A stretch of 40,831 nucleotides of DNA from a virus: positions 1 through 40,831 of IMG/VR virus record IMGVR_UViG_3300034682_000410. The stretch is one strand, 5' to 3'. Below are positions 28,706-38,540 of the stretch, in pieces. The notes beneath the pieces were generated by a model that ran no database searches, was not told the origin of the DNA, and was given only the letters and a program-made list of their open reading frames with translations. A program made the translations under genes and the position numbers. Each line of letters starts with the position of its first letter. Position 1 is the stretch's first letter.

Positions 28706-29614
28706 ATGTTCGATACCACCGAAACTCAGGGCTCTGAGGGCCAAACCGTGCACGTCGATAATGCGGCGGCATCCGCAGTCGATACTAATTCACATGCCAG
28801 TGAAGAAGGTGTGCATGATTCCGGATTTGAGATTGTCCTGAAAGACGATGAGACGAAGCCAAAACAAGACCCGGCTACTAACGCGCAATTTGCACAGCGT
28901 CGCCTTGAACGCAAGCGTCAGCGTGAGCTTGAAGCACAGGCAGAAGCGGTTAAGCGCGGAGAGTTGCCGGAGAACATCCGGGTAAAACCTGAGTTACCTC
29001 CTCAGCCAAATGCTAATGACTTCTTCTCTGATGAAGCCATGGCTAAATATGAATACGACCAGACTCGTGCACTTGCAGCATTCCAGCAGGCTAATAACGA
29101 ATGGCTTGTGAAAGCGCAGGACGCTCGCAGTAATGCCGTGGCTGAGCAGGGGCGTAAAACTCAGGAGTTTACTCAGCAATCAGCGCAATACGTCGATGCT
29201 GCCCGTAAGCACTATGACGCAGCAGAAAAACTCAATATTCCTGATTACCAGGAGAAGGAAGAGGCATTCATGCAGATTGTTCCGCTACAGGTTGGCGTGG
29301 ACATCATGCGTCTTTTCCCTGAGAAGTCTGCGGCGATCGTATATCACCTGGGTTCTAACCCAGAGAAAGCCCGCCAGTTATTGGCGATGGATGGGCAGTC
29401 AGCGCTGATTGAACTCACTCGACTATCTGAACGTTTAACTCTCAAACCTCGCGGTAAACAAGTTTCCTCTGCTCCTGCTGCTGATGTTCCTGTTACTGGA
29501 GATGTAACTTCGGCCAATAAAGCTGCGCTACAGAAACGGATGGATGCAGCGGCAAGTAAGGGTGATGTGGAGACTTACCGCAAGATTAAGAAACAATTAC
29601 AAGGAATTCGATAA
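28706..29614 (+). CDS. 8: Scaffolding protein, P22 gp8
   Basis: 302 residues against 303 in P22. The first 50 residues diverge (STETQGSEG-type acidic start), then [11 protein letters not shown] and the rest match. The C-terminal helix-loop-helix that binds coat protein is retained ([20 protein letters not shown], ending QLQGIR). It guides T=7 prohead assembly and is released and reused on packaging. Confidence 0.96.
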   Translation: MFDTTETQGSEGQTVHVDNAAASAVDTNSHASEEGVHDSGFEIVLKDDETKPKQDPATNAQFAQRRLERKRQRELEAQAEAVKRGELPENIRVKPELPPQPNANDFFSDEAMAKYEYDQTRALAAFQQANNEWLVKAQDARSNAVAEQGRKTQEFTQQSAQYVDAARKHYDAAEKLNIPDYQEKEEAFMQIVPLQVGVDIMRLFPEKSAAIVYHLGSNPEKARQLLAMDGQSALIELTRLSERLTLKPRGKQVSSAPAADVPVTGDVTSANKAALQKRMDAAASKGDVETYRKIKKQLQGIR

Positions 29615-30900
29615 TGGCTCTTAACGAAGGTCAAATGGTGACGCTGGCAATTGATGAGGTGATTGAAACTATCACCAGTCTTACGCCTATGGCACAAAAA
29701 GCGAGCAAATACACCCCTCCGGCTGCTGAAATGCAGCGCTCCAGTAATACTATCTGGATGCCTGTAGAGCAGGAGTCTCCGACTCAGGAGGGATGGGATC
29801 TGACAGGTCAGGCAACTGGCATTCTGGAGCTTAACGTTCCGGTAAGTCTGGGGGAGCCTGATAACGACTTTTTCCAGTTGCGTGCGGACGATCTGCGTGA
29901 TGAAACGTCATATCGCCGTCGCATCAACTCAGCCGCTAAGAAACTGGCAAGCAACTGTGAAGTGAAAATTGCCAATCTGGCGGCTGAAATGGGTTCTCTG
30001 GTCGTTACCAGTTCTGACCCTATCGGTACAACTGCTGGCAGCGGCTGGGATTTCGTTGCAGATGCAGAAGAAATCATGTTCTCTCGCGAGCTGAACCGCG
30101 ATTCCGGTCTTTCTTACTTCTTCAACCCGAAAGACTATAAGTCGGCAGGTCATGACCTGATTAATCGTGACATGTTTGGTCGCATTCCGGAAGATGCATA
30201 CAAAGACGGCACAATTCAACGTCAGGTGGCTGGTTTTGATGATGTGCTGCGCTCTCCGAAACTGCCAACTCTGACGGCATCAACTGCTACCGGATTGACT
30301 GTTAGTGGCGCACAGAAGTTCCAGCCCGTTGCATGGGACCTTGATGCTGATGGCAACAAACGAAACGTAGACAATCGTCTGGCTACTGTAACTCTGTCAG
30401 CCACTACCGGCCTGAAACGCGGTGATAAAATCAGCTTTACTGGCGTGAAGTTCTTATCACAGATGGCGAAGAATGTTCTCACCCATGACGCAACATTCTC
30501 TGTTGTTCGTGTTATTGACGGCACTCATATTGAGATCACCCCGAAACCGATCGCACTGGACGATACCGCTCTATCTCCTGAGCAGCGAGCCTATGCCAAC
30601 GTCAATACTTCTCTGGCTAACACCATGGCAGTTAACGTGCTGAATACCGCAACAGCGCGTACAAACGTGTTCTGGGCTGATGATTCAATCCGCATCGTAA
30701 GTCAGCCAATCCCGGCTAACCACGAACTGTTTGCTGGTATGAAAACTACCTCATTCAGCATTCCTGATGTGGGCCTGAATGGCATTTTCGCAACGCAGGG
30801 TGATATCAGCACTTTGTCTGGCCTGTGCCGTATTGCAGTGTGGTATGGCGTCAATGCCACCCGCCCTGAATCAATCGGGGTAGGCCTGGCTGACCAGTAA
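29614..30900 (+). CDS. 5: Major coat protein, P22 gp5 type
   Basis: 428 residues; stop of gene 8 and start share one base (TAATG). HK97 fold with the P22-type inserted I-domain at about 223-345 ([20 protein letters not shown] through [20 protein letters not shown]). The ends are nearly as in P22 ([14 protein letters not shown] and [10 protein letters not shown]). 415 copies would build the head. It belongs to the P22 coat type, not the Sf6 type. Confidence 0.97.
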   Translation: MALNEGQMVTLAIDEVIETITSLTPMAQKASKYTPPAAEMQRSSNTIWMPVEQESPTQEGWDLTGQATGILELNVPVSLGEPDNDFFQLRADDLRDETSYRRRINSAAKKLASNCEVKIANLAAEMGSLVVTSSDPIGTTAGSGWDFVADAEEIMFSRELNRDSGLSYFFNPKDYKSAGHDLINRDMFGRIPEDAYKDGTIQRQVAGFDDVLRSPKLPTLTASTATGLTVSGAQKFQPVAWDLDADGNKRNVDNRLATVTLSATTGLKRGDKISFTGVKFLSQMAKNVLTHDATFSVVRVIDGTHIEITPKPIALDDTALSPEQRAYANVNTSLANTMAVNVLNTATARTNVFWADDSIRIVSQPIPANHELFAGMKTTSFSIPDVGLNGIFATQGDISTLSGLCRIAVWYGVNATRPESIGVGLADQ

Positions 30901-30906
30901 TAAAGC

Positions 30907-30931
30907 AAGGGGCTTCGGCCCCTTTATTTTT
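30907..30931 (+). terminator. Hairpin after the coat gene
   Basis: AAGGGGC-TTCG-GCCCCTT followed by TATTTTT. It could lower expression of tail genes relative to coat, or be read through by Q-modified polymerase. Confidence 0.75.
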
Positions 30932-30941
30932 GGAGCGCGCA

Positions 30942-31173
<232 letters not shown>

Positions 31174-31190
<17 letters not shown>

Positions 31191-31677
31191 AGGCGATCTG
31201 GCAAGGGCAGCGCTACGTAAATTAGGAGTCGCGTCAGATGCTACCCTTACCGATGTCGAACCGCAATCAATTCAGGATGCGGTTGATGACCTCGAATCAA
31301 TGATGGCTGAGTGGTATCAGGACGGGAAAGGCATTATCACAGGCTATGAGTTTGCTGACCCTGATAATCCGCCAGCAGAAGGTGATGAACATGGGCTTAG
31401 GTCAAGCGCCGTTAGTGCTGTCATCCACAATCTTGCATGCAGAATAGCTCCTGATTATGCACTTGAAGCAACAGCAAAAATAATCACCACAGCGAGAAAT
31501 GGCAAAGAACTTTTGTATAAGCAAACTGGCATCGCACGAGCCACGCGTTCACCATATCCAAATCGCATGCCAATTGGCAGTGGAAACAGCTTTGCCACGC
31601 TGAACTGCTGGCATTTCTTCCCCGGAGAGCAGCAAGATGCCGATTCAACAACTCCCGCTGATGAAGGGAACGGGTAA
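31174..31677 (+). CDS. 4: Head completion/tail adaptor, P22 gp4
   Basis: 167 residues, similar to P22 gp4 (166): [20 protein letters not shown], then [20 protein letters not shown] and [13 protein letters not shown]. It binds the portal after packaging and has muralytic activity in P22. Overlaps gene 10 by 41 bases. Confidence 0.95.
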
Positions 31678-33055
31678 GGATTATCAGAATGCTGACTACA
31701 TCGACTACCTTCCTGTAAACCTGCTGGCAACACCCAAAGAGGTGCTCAACGCCTCTGGTTACATGCGGTCATTCCCAGGCATAGAGAAACTTTCTGATGT
31801 GAGCGGAACATCACGCGGCGCAGAGTACAACACTGCTCAAAACGCTGTATATCGTGTATGTGGTGGCAATCTTTATCAGGGACAAAGATCGGTTGGTAGC
31901 GTGTCAGGGACTGGCAGGGTTTCGCTGGCTCACAGTCGAAGCAGTCAGGCTGTAGTTGTTAACGGCCAGATTATTCTCTACCGATATGATGGAACTACCA
32001 AGACAGTAGATAACTGGCCAGTATCGAGCACCTATACTCAGTACGAGCTAGGAAGCGCTCGCGATATCGTGCGTGTTCGTGGGCGATACATCTGGTCTAA
32101 AGATGGCACAGATTCATTCTTCATCTCTGACCTGGAAGATGAGTCGCATCCTGATCGCAATAGCGCTGAATACCGTGCTGAATCACAGCCTGACGGTATC
32201 ATTGGAATGGGTGTGTGGCGTGATTTCGTTGTTTGCTTCGGCACAAGTACCACTGAGTTTTTCACGCTGACTGGCGCAACTACTGCTGGCGCTGCGCTAT
32301 ACGTCAATAACCCGAGCTACTTTGTGCCGAAAGGAATAGCCGGAACTCACTGTAAATGCCAGTATCTTGATGCTTTCGCCATCATTAGCAACCCGGCAAC
32401 TGGAGCGCCGTCTGTCTATCTGATGGAAAGCGGGCAGGTTAAAGGGATTGCTACCGCCAGCATAGAGAAGATTATTCGTAGCTATTCTGCTGACCAGTTG
32501 GCTCAGGGAGTAATGGAGTCACTGAGATTTGATTCTCATGAGTTGCTGATTATCCATCTTCCACAGCATGTTCTGGTATATGACGCTGCGGCAAGCCAGA
32601 ACGGTCCGCAATGGACTGTATTAAAAACAGGCCTGGCTGATGACGTGTACCGGGCTATAGATTTTTTCTACGAGGGGAACACGATTACCTGCGGCGACAA
32701 GTTAAATCCGGTGACCGGGCAGTGTAAATTTAATGCATCCAGCCAGTATGGGCAACAGCAGGAACACTTGCTCTACACGCCTCTGTTCAAGGCTGATAAT
32801 GCAAGGCTTTTCGACCTTGAGCTTGAGTCGTCAACCGGTGTAGCTCAGATAGCTGAGAAGATGTTTATCTCGGTCACCACGGATGGCATCAACCATGGTA
32901 GAGAGCAGCTTATACCATGGAATGCTCCGTTCCGATACGACCAAAGACCACTCTGGAGTCGTATAGGTCGCGTTCGTAAAAACATCGCTTTCAAAATACG
33001 TATCGTGACCAGTTCCCCGGTAACATTATCAGGATGCCAGGTGAGGATTGAATAA
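31637..33055 (+). CDS. 10: Head completion protein, P22 gp10
   Basis: 472 residues, the same length as P22 gp10. It begins [20 protein letters not shown] and is beta-rich throughout ([40 protein letters not shown]). Hexamers sit below gp4 and hold the tailspikes and needle. Shares its stop region with gene 26. Confidence 0.95.
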   Translation: MPIQQLPLMKGTGKDYQNADYIDYLPVNLLATPKEVLNASGYMRSFPGIEKLSDVSGTSRGAEYNTAQNAVYRVCGGNLYQGQRSVGSVSGTGRVSLAHSRSSQAVVVNGQIILYRYDGTTKTVDNWPVSSTYTQYELGSARDIVRVRGRYIWSKDGTDSFFISDLEDESHPDRNSAEYRAESQPDGIIGMGVWRDFVVCFGTSTTEFFTLTGATTAGAALYVNNPSYFVPKGIAGTHCKCQYLDAFAIISNPATGAPSVYLMESGQVKGIATASIEKIIRSYSADQLAQGVMESLRFDSHELLIIHLPQHVLVYDAAASQNGPQWTVLKTGLADDVYRAIDFFYEGNTITCGDKLNPVTGQCKFNASSQYGQQQEHLLYTPLFKADNARLFDLELESSTGVAQIAEKMFISVTTDGINHGREQLIPWNAPFRYDQRPLWSRIGRVRKNIAFKIRIVTSSPVTLSGCQVRIE

Positions 33056-33753
33056 TGGCAGACGATTCATTAAATGAACCAGTAAAAGTCACTGCTGTAG
33101 GCATAAGCGCAGCATCACTTCCTGATGGGCTATCTCCGGCTTATCAGCAATATGTTCTTACACAAGCTCAGGATTTTACCAACGTTGCCGGGAAAGCCAA
33201 TGAAGCTGGGCAGGGCGCATATGATGCTCAGGTTAAAAACGACGAGCAGGATGTGCGCCTGGGCAATATTGACATTGAGCTTGCAGACCATGAATCACGC
33301 ATTACGGCTAACGAAGCCGAACTGGCTAATCATGAGTCAAGAATCACAACCGCTGAAACAAAAATATCAAACCATGAAACGCGCATAACAACAGCGGAAA
33401 GTAACATCACCTCTTTGACAGGGAGAATGACTACAGCAGAAAACAAGATCACCACGATTCAGGGTGATTACGTTTCTAAGACTGTTTCAACTCTACAAAC
33501 AATTGCGTCTCCCGTAAGTGTTCAGTCCTATTACGCAATTAATGGCACCCAGGTAATTGGACCAAGAGCATCTGGCTGGACGGCGGCAGCAGGAACGGCA
33601 TTGCTTGGGGCATTCAACGCCAGCCAGACATATACGGTAAGCGCCGCTTACACGCAGTCGGAAATAACTGCTATCGCCAACGGGCTTATACAGGCACGTC
33701 AGCGAATAAAAGCGCTTGAAGATATGCTGCGCACACATGGCCTAATGAATTAG
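33055..33753 (+). CDS. 26: Tail needle, P22 gp26
   Basis: 232 residues against 233 in P22. The region AGKANEAGQGAYDAQVKNDE, then heptad-type repeats (HESRIT, HETRIT, TAE) form the long trimeric coiled coil at about 60-140, and QSEITAIANGLIQARQRIKA forms the C-terminal part. It plugs the portal channel and is the first part to pierce the envelope. Confidence 0.95.
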   Translation: MADDSLNEPVKVTAVGISAASLPDGLSPAYQQYVLTQAQDFTNVAGKANEAGQGAYDAQVKNDEQDVRLGNIDIELADHESRITANEAELANHESRITTAETKISNHETRITTAESNITSLTGRMTTAENKITTIQGDYVSKTVSTLQTIASPVSVQSYYAINGTQVIGPRASGWTAAAGTALLGAFNASQTYTVSAAYTQSEITAIANGLIQARQRIKALEDMLRTHGLMN

Positions 33754-33761
33754 GAAATTCA

Positions 33762-34154
33762 ATGCTGACACAAACAGATGCTCGTACAGGGCAGGCTTTA
33801 ATGCGTCGGTGGGGTGTGGATGAATGGGTTGACCCTGGAGCAGAATATGCTGTCTGGAATGATTGCTGCGTGTTTGCTCTGGTTTCTCAGGATGGATTTA
33901 TCGACATCCATATGGCGATGGATAAAACGCGATGGAGAGAATGTCGTGATGCAGGAGCGGCAATTCTTTCTTTGATAGGACACTGCAAGCTGCGGGCAAT
34001 CATTATTCCTGACAGGCCGCGGGTTTGCAATTACGCCAGCAGGATGGGGTTCAATAAAAAAACGACAGAAATACTGACAACAATAGACGGGCGCGAAAGC
34101 GCCTTTTTTATTATGTGGCGTGAGCCGGGAGAATATCATGGGCGGTGCGATTAG
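33762..34154 (+). CDS. 14: Gene 14-position protein with GNAT-like look, 130 aa
   Basis: It lies where P22 gene 14 lies, between 26 and 7. I do not recognise it as P22 gp14 by sequence. The pattern of strands and helices (CCVFALVSQDGFIDIHMAMD, then CRDAGAAILSLIGHCKLRAI and CNYASRMGFNKKTTEIL) recalls GNAT-type folds, which also occur in small internal virion proteins of podoviruses. It may act in head maturation or DNA ejection. Overlaps gene 7 by 17 bases. Confidence 0.65.
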   Translation: MLTQTDARTGQALMRRWGVDEWVDPGAEYAVWNDCCVFALVSQDGFIDIHMAMDKTRWRECRDAGAAILSLIGHCKLRAIIIPDRPRVCNYASRMGFNKKTTEILTTIDGRESAFFIMWREPGEYHGRCD

Positions 34155-34803
34155 TGGTATCGGCGGCGCGGTATCAAGTGTTATCGGTGGAATTGGCGCT
34201 CACAAGGCAGCCAAGGAGCAGCAGAAGTACCAGGATAAGGCGATGGACCAACAGCGAGAAGGTTATCAAAGCGCTGTTGGTTGGGTTTCTCCATATGAAG
34301 CTGCTGGACAGACTGGCCTTGCCGGGTTGCAGGCAATAGCAGGGAAGCCAATCGACAGAAATCAGCTCTTGTCACAATACTTTTCCTCTCCTGAATACCA
34401 GATGCTGGCAGATCAGGCCAGAATTCAATCCCTGAATTCCGCAGAAGCAACTGGTGGATTAGGTTCCACTGCCACAGGAAACCAACTGGCATCGATTGCT
34501 CCAACATTGGGGCAAAACTACCTTGCCGATATGACCAACCAGCAGCAGAACATGTATGCACAGTTACTTGGCCTCTCTGGTCTTGGTGCAGAATCTGCAA
34601 ACGCGCTTGGTAACTATGCTATCGGGCAGGGCAATACGATGGCTGGCATGTATCAGCAGAAAGGTCAAATTATGGCTGGCAAGTCAGCACTCCCATGGCA
34701 GGTGGCTGCAAGCGCAAATAGCAGCATCAATAACGGGGCTGCATCAGATGTTAATCAATTCACCGGAATGTTTAGCGGAATGTTGGGTGGAGGTATGTTC
34801 TGA
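34138..34803 (+). CDS. 7: DNA ejection protein, P22 gp7
   Basis: The ATG at 34138 (MGGAISGIGGAVSSVIGGIG) has GGGAG upstream; a GTG at 34120 is less likely. Gly-rich N-terminus, Gln-rich helical remainder (QQNMYAQLLGLSGLGAESAN) and a Gly/Met end. Ejected with gp16 and gp20 to build the trans-envelope channel. In P22 a short N-terminal piece of gp7 is removed; the same could occur here. Confidence 0.92.
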   Translation: MGGAISGIGGAVSSVIGGIGAHKAAKEQQKYQDKAMDQQREGYQSAVGWVSPYEAAGQTGLAGLQAIAGKPIDRNQLLSQYFSSPEYQMLADQARIQSLNSAEATGGLGSTATGNQLASIAPTLGQNYLADMTNQQQNMYAQLLGLSGLGAESANALGNYAIGQGNTMAGMYQQKGQIMAGKSALPWQVAASANSSINNGAASDVNQFTGMFSGMLGGGMF

Positions 34804-36179
34804 TGGTTCAGAGACTGAATGGGCTGCAAGGTCTTGGCGCTCCTATTAACTATTACGATATGATCCCCGATTTTCGTGGAGAAGCGCTCCAGGAGACACA
34901 GAATCGATTGGGGCAACAGCAAGTTATAGCTGCGCAGCGTGAAAATCAGCAAGCACAACAAGACCAGCAGAGAAAATCTCAGTTTTACACCGCTCTTTTG
35001 AATGCAACGCCTGACCAGTTGCCTGCATTACGCCGCCAGTTTCCTGAGTTTGCACAGAATATCCAGCAGGAAATAGGCATTCAGGATGCTGAACATGCAA
35101 AATTTGTCAATTCAGCCCTTAACAACCTGTCAGTTGCATCAGCAAGTGGAGACCCACAGCAGGTTATGCAGGCAATTCAGAAAAATGCGCCAGCACTGGC
35201 AAGCATTAACGTATCTCCACAAGATGCAATGCAACTTTTCCAGTCTGACCCGGCACGATTTAATAACATTTTGACTGCCGCAAGATTTTCCACAATGCCG
35301 ATTGATAAGCAGTTTGATGTGCAGCAGAAACAAGACCAGTTGGCAGAAACTATTCGTAGCAACAAGGCAGGTGAGGCATTAACGGCTCGCGGTCAGGATA
35401 TTACCGCACAGAATGCAAGACTGGCTGCTAATGGCGCGACAAGCGACATGAAGAACTACGCCACCTATTCTCAACTTCTGAAAACCAATCCAGAAGGGGC
35501 GGCTCTTTTTGCTCAGGTTGCAGGAATTAAAACCGGAGGTGCTGATCGGCAGGTGCAACTATCAGACGGGCGTACAGTGACAATTAAAGGCCCGCTTCAT
35601 GGCGCAGGACAGAATGCATTCTATGAAGCAATTGATAACGCTGGAAATACAATACGTGTTCCACCAACAGCAATAGCCGCCACTGCATCATCAGCAGCCA
35701 GTGCGCAGAATTATGCGATGAAAAAAGACCTTGAGCTACTGAGTAATGCAGACCCTAAAAGTCTTGATTTCCTCACTGGTGTAACCGGAGGTACTGGCAA
35801 GCCTGCACTTGGTGCAGATGTACGCAGCAGGATTGGTAGCGGTGAACAGCGCCAAATCTTTAATGCTGCTCAGCGCATTCAGGGGAAAATGCAAAATCAA
35901 GGGATTGCAGCGGCGAGAGACATGGGCGCTAGCGGTATCAACACCGTAGCTGAGGCAAAAATGTACTTCCAGGGCATGCCTCAGGTTGACTTTTCCAGCC
36001 CGGAAGCGACTCAGCAATCAATCAGAGACATCAAAACCTACACTGACAATTACAACCAGCAGTATAACGTCAATGTCGGTTCTCCAAAGCAAAACGCTAC
36101 CACTAATGCTCAGTCTCCTTCCCAGCCAGCAGCAGGCGTTCATGTGTCTAAATCAGGTATCCAATTCACGGTGAAATGA
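34803..36179 (+). CDS. 20: DNA ejection protein, P22 gp20
   Basis: 458 residues (P22: 471). Begins MVQRLNGLQGLGAPINYYDM, with a long Gln-rich helical region (QQAQQDQQRKSQFYTALLNA) and Ala/Gln-rich middle. Enters the host with gp7 and gp16. Overlaps gene 16 by four bases. Confidence 0.93.
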   Translation: MVQRLNGLQGLGAPINYYDMIPDFRGEALQETQNRLGQQQVIAAQRENQQAQQDQQRKSQFYTALLNATPDQLPALRRQFPEFAQNIQQEIGIQDAEHAKFVNSALNNLSVASASGDPQQVMQAIQKNAPALASINVSPQDAMQLFQSDPARFNNILTAARFSTMPIDKQFDVQQKQDQLAETIRSNKAGEALTARGQDITAQNARLAANGATSDMKNYATYSQLLKTNPEGAALFAQVAGIKTGGADRQVQLSDGRTVTIKGPLHGAGQNAFYEAIDNAGNTIRVPPTAIAATASSAASAQNYAMKKDLELLSNADPKSLDFLTGVTGGTGKPALGADVRSRIGSGEQRQIFNAAQRIQGKMQNQGIAAARDMGASGINTVAEAKMYFQGMPQVDFSSPEATQQSIRDIKTYTDNYNQQYNVNVGSPKQNATTNAQSPSQPAAGVHVSKSGIQFTVK

Positions 36180-37999
36180 TGGAAGTTACAGCGAACGGCA
36201 AAACCTTCAATTTTCCTGACGGGACCAGTAACGAAGATATTGGCAATGCGATTGATGAGTACTTTGCTGGTCAGGCCACGCAACAGCAGGCAAGCCCTGA
36301 AACCCAGGGTAAATCGCAACAGCCAGAACCGTCGTTAATGCAGCAGGCTGGAGACTGGCTTACAGGTGGGGCGAGTGCTGGTCAGATTGCAGAACAGGCT
36401 GGCCGTGGGTTGGTAAATATCCCGTTTGATGTATTGCAGGGCGGCGCAAGTCTTATTAATGCAATCAGTCAGGGTCTTGGTGGACCTAAAGTGCTTGAGG
36501 ATGTTTATCGACCAGTTGACAGGCCAACAGATAAATATGCGCAGATGGGTGAGGCAATAGGCTCATATTTAACGCCAGGTCTTAAAGCCGGCCCAAACAT
36601 GGTGCTTGGCTCGCTGGCAGAGGCATCAAATCAACAGGGTGATTTTGCTCAGAATGCGGCAACTAATGCCGCTGTTAACCTTGGCGCACAGGGATTGCTG
36701 TCTACGGCAGCAAAAGGAATCGGTAGGGGAATCACCGCGCTAAAAGGTGAAATCGCACCGGAAGCACAGCAGGCCATCAACTTTGCCAATCAGGCTGATG
36801 CACCTTTGCTAACCACTGACGTTGTTCAGCCTGGGACTTTTACAGGCAGATCTGCGCAGGCGCTTGGGGAAAAGGTTCCATTAACAGGGACTGGAGCATT
36901 AAGGCGTGGTCAGCAAGAAGCGCGTAGCGAGCTTGTGCAGCGTTATGCCCAGCAGTTCGATTCACCCGCACCTGATGAGATTGTTCAGAGCCTGCAACGG
37001 CAGACAAACAAAGTCAAACAGGCGGCAGGGCAGAGAATGACACAGGTTAATGATGCTATGCAGGCAGCAGGAACCATAACGCCAAATCAGGCCATATCTG
37101 CTATTGATACAGAGATAACCCGGTTATCCAGGCTTGGCGGCGCGGCTGATGAGCAGACAATTTCCAAGTTGCAGACGTACAAGGATGAGCTCAGTAAAGG
37201 TGCTGATTTCGGATTGCTCAGAGACCTGCGTACTCAGTTCAGGCAGGACGTTAAAGGTGATCGCGTTACCTGGCCTAATCAATCTCAGGCCGCAGTAAAT
37301 CGCGTTTACTCTGCCCTGACTAATGACGTCAACCAGGCTGTTAATGACACGCTGGGCTCACAGGTAGCAAGCAGGTATAAACAAGCCAATGCTGTTTATG
37401 CTAATGAAGCTCAGCTTGTTAACAATACCAGGCTGAAAAACGCTCTCCAGAAAGGCGATCTGACTCCTGAGGTAGTGAATAACCTGCTATTCAGCAATAA
37501 GCCAAGCGAGGTTAGGCAATTGTATAACTCGCTTGACTATAAAGGTCGCAGCGCCGCAAGGGCTTCTGTAATTGGCAAGGCATACGAAAAATCAGGAGGA
37601 AGTCCTGATAAGTTCCTGAATGAAGTAAATCGCCTGTCATCGCAAACAGGGATACTGTTTAAAGGTGCAGAGCAGCAATACCTGAACGGCCTTGCGACGT
37701 ATCTTGACCAGACGCGTCGAGCTGCTCGTGCAGGAGTGGTAACACCAACCGGGCAGGAACTATTTCAGGTGGCAGTACCTGCTGGCGTGGCAAGTGATGT
37801 AGTCGGCACCGGAGGTGTAGGGACAGCCGCTGGACTTAGCTATGGTGCCGTCGCCAGGTTTTACGAGAGCAAGCCAGTAAGGAATGCAATGCTCAGACTG
37901 GCTAATACTAAAGCAGGTACGCCTGCTTATGAAAAAGCGTTAAATCATGCAGCAACGGCAGTAAGGCCGCTGGCAGCTAATCAGTTAACGCAGCAATAA
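36176..37999 (+). CDS. 16: DNA ejection protein, P22 gp16
   Basis: 607 residues (P22: 609). The N-terminus MEVTANGKTFNFPDGTSNED is typical; then hydrophobic helical stretches (LLSTAAKGIGRGITALKG) and a long alpha-helical body. In P22 gp16 is needed for DNA to cross the inner membrane and can act in trans. The ORF opens one codon before this ATG, so the start may be 36179. Confidence 0.93.
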   Translation: MMEVTANGKTFNFPDGTSNEDIGNAIDEYFAGQATQQQASPETQGKSQQPEPSLMQQAGDWLTGGASAGQIAEQAGRGLVNIPFDVLQGGASLINAISQGLGGPKVLEDVYRPVDRPTDKYAQMGEAIGSYLTPGLKAGPNMVLGSLAEASNQQGDFAQNAATNAAVNLGAQGLLSTAAKGIGRGITALKGEIAPEAQQAINFANQADAPLLTTDVVQPGTFTGRSAQALGEKVPLTGTGALRRGQQEARSELVQRYAQQFDSPAPDEIVQSLQRQTNKVKQAAGQRMTQVNDAMQAAGTITPNQAISAIDTEITRLSRLGGAADEQTISKLQTYKDELSKGADFGLLRDLRTQFRQDVKGDRVTWPNQSQAAVNRVYSALTNDVNQAVNDTLGSQVASRYKQANAVYANEAQLVNNTRLKNALQKGDLTPEVVNNLLFSNKPSEVRQLYNSLDYKGRSAARASVIGKAYEKSGGSPDKFLNEVNRLSSQTGILFKGAEQQYLNGLATYLDQTRRAARAGVVTPTGQELFQVAVPAGVASDVVGTGGVGTAAGLSYGAVARFYESKPVRNAMLRLANTKAGTPAYEKALNHAATAVRPLAANQLTQQ

Positions 38000-38010
38000 C
38001 TGAATCATTT

Positions 38011-38400
38011 TTAATCGCATTTGCCATCAATAGAACCAACAAATGATGATATTTGTGTTGTAATGCCAGGGATGGCTCTCACTTTAGTATACGCTACTTT
38101 ATTGTCCGGCATAATTGTCCAAGTTTCTACAAATGAGGAAGAGTCACCGTTTGATATTCCTATCATAGATATAGATGATGTTGGTGTGTAGATTAATCCT
38201 GAATGATATGTTCCGCCAACTGAATCTAGGCTTGCTGATTTTTTATTTATTTTTAAGTGATAGATTCCCTCAGCAGTGTCATCTTGAACTCTATATTCAG
38301 GACCAAATTGTGTTTGCCCCTTAAGATTGCTAACAACCCAGCATTCTGCACTTGCACCAAATGAAGCCAACATCAAAGCACCAACAACCAATCGTTTCAT
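38011..38400 (-). CDS. Secreted moron protein, 129 aa
   Basis: Opposite strand to its neighbours, between genes 16 and 9, where P22 carries mnt-arc-ant. Clear Sec signal peptide (MKRLVVGALMLASFGASA, cleavage after about residue 18) and a good ribosome site (AAGGAG). The mature part is small and beta-rich with two Cys residues, Cys20 and the penultimate Cys128, which could form a disulfide in the periplasm. Base composition is more AT-rich than the virion genes. It has its own promoter candidate and is probably expressed from the prophage. Function unknown; lysogenic conversion or superinfection exclusion is plausible. Confidence 0.8.
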   Translation of the reverse strand: MKRLVVGALMLASFGASAECWVVSNLKGQTQFGPEYRVQDDTAEGIYHLKINKKSASLDSVGGTYHSGLIYTPTSSISMIGISNGDSSSFVETWTIMPDNKVAYTKVRAIPGITTQISSFVGSIDGKCD

Positions 38401-38447
38401 AACTATCTCCTTAGTTTTCTAAAACTCGACATCAAACATTAAAGCTC

Positions 38448-38476
38448 GGCATAGTCCTGGGTTTTTCAAATTTCAA
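38448..38476 (-). promoter_or_regulatory. Promoter candidate for the secreted moron
   Basis: Read leftward, TTGAAA (38476-38471), 17-base spacer, TATGCC (38453-38448), about 45 bases before the start codon. The -10 is weak. Confidence 0.4.
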
Positions 38477-38494
38477 GAAATCAATCATTAAACG

Positions 38495-38515
38495 CACCGC
38501 AGCTTAGCTGTGGTG
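38495..38515 (+). other. Hairpin upstream of the tailspike gene
   Basis: CACCGCAGC and GCTGTGGTG form a 9-bp stem (one G-U) with a 3-nt loop. No U run follows. It could be an operator-like dyad or RNA structure in the tailspike leader. Confidence 0.5.
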
Positions 38516-38540
38516 ATTACTCGCGCCCGGAGCACAGTAA

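Noticed and set aside
34181-34600. Leftward 139-codon open frame
   Set aside because: Antisense to gene 7 with no independent support.
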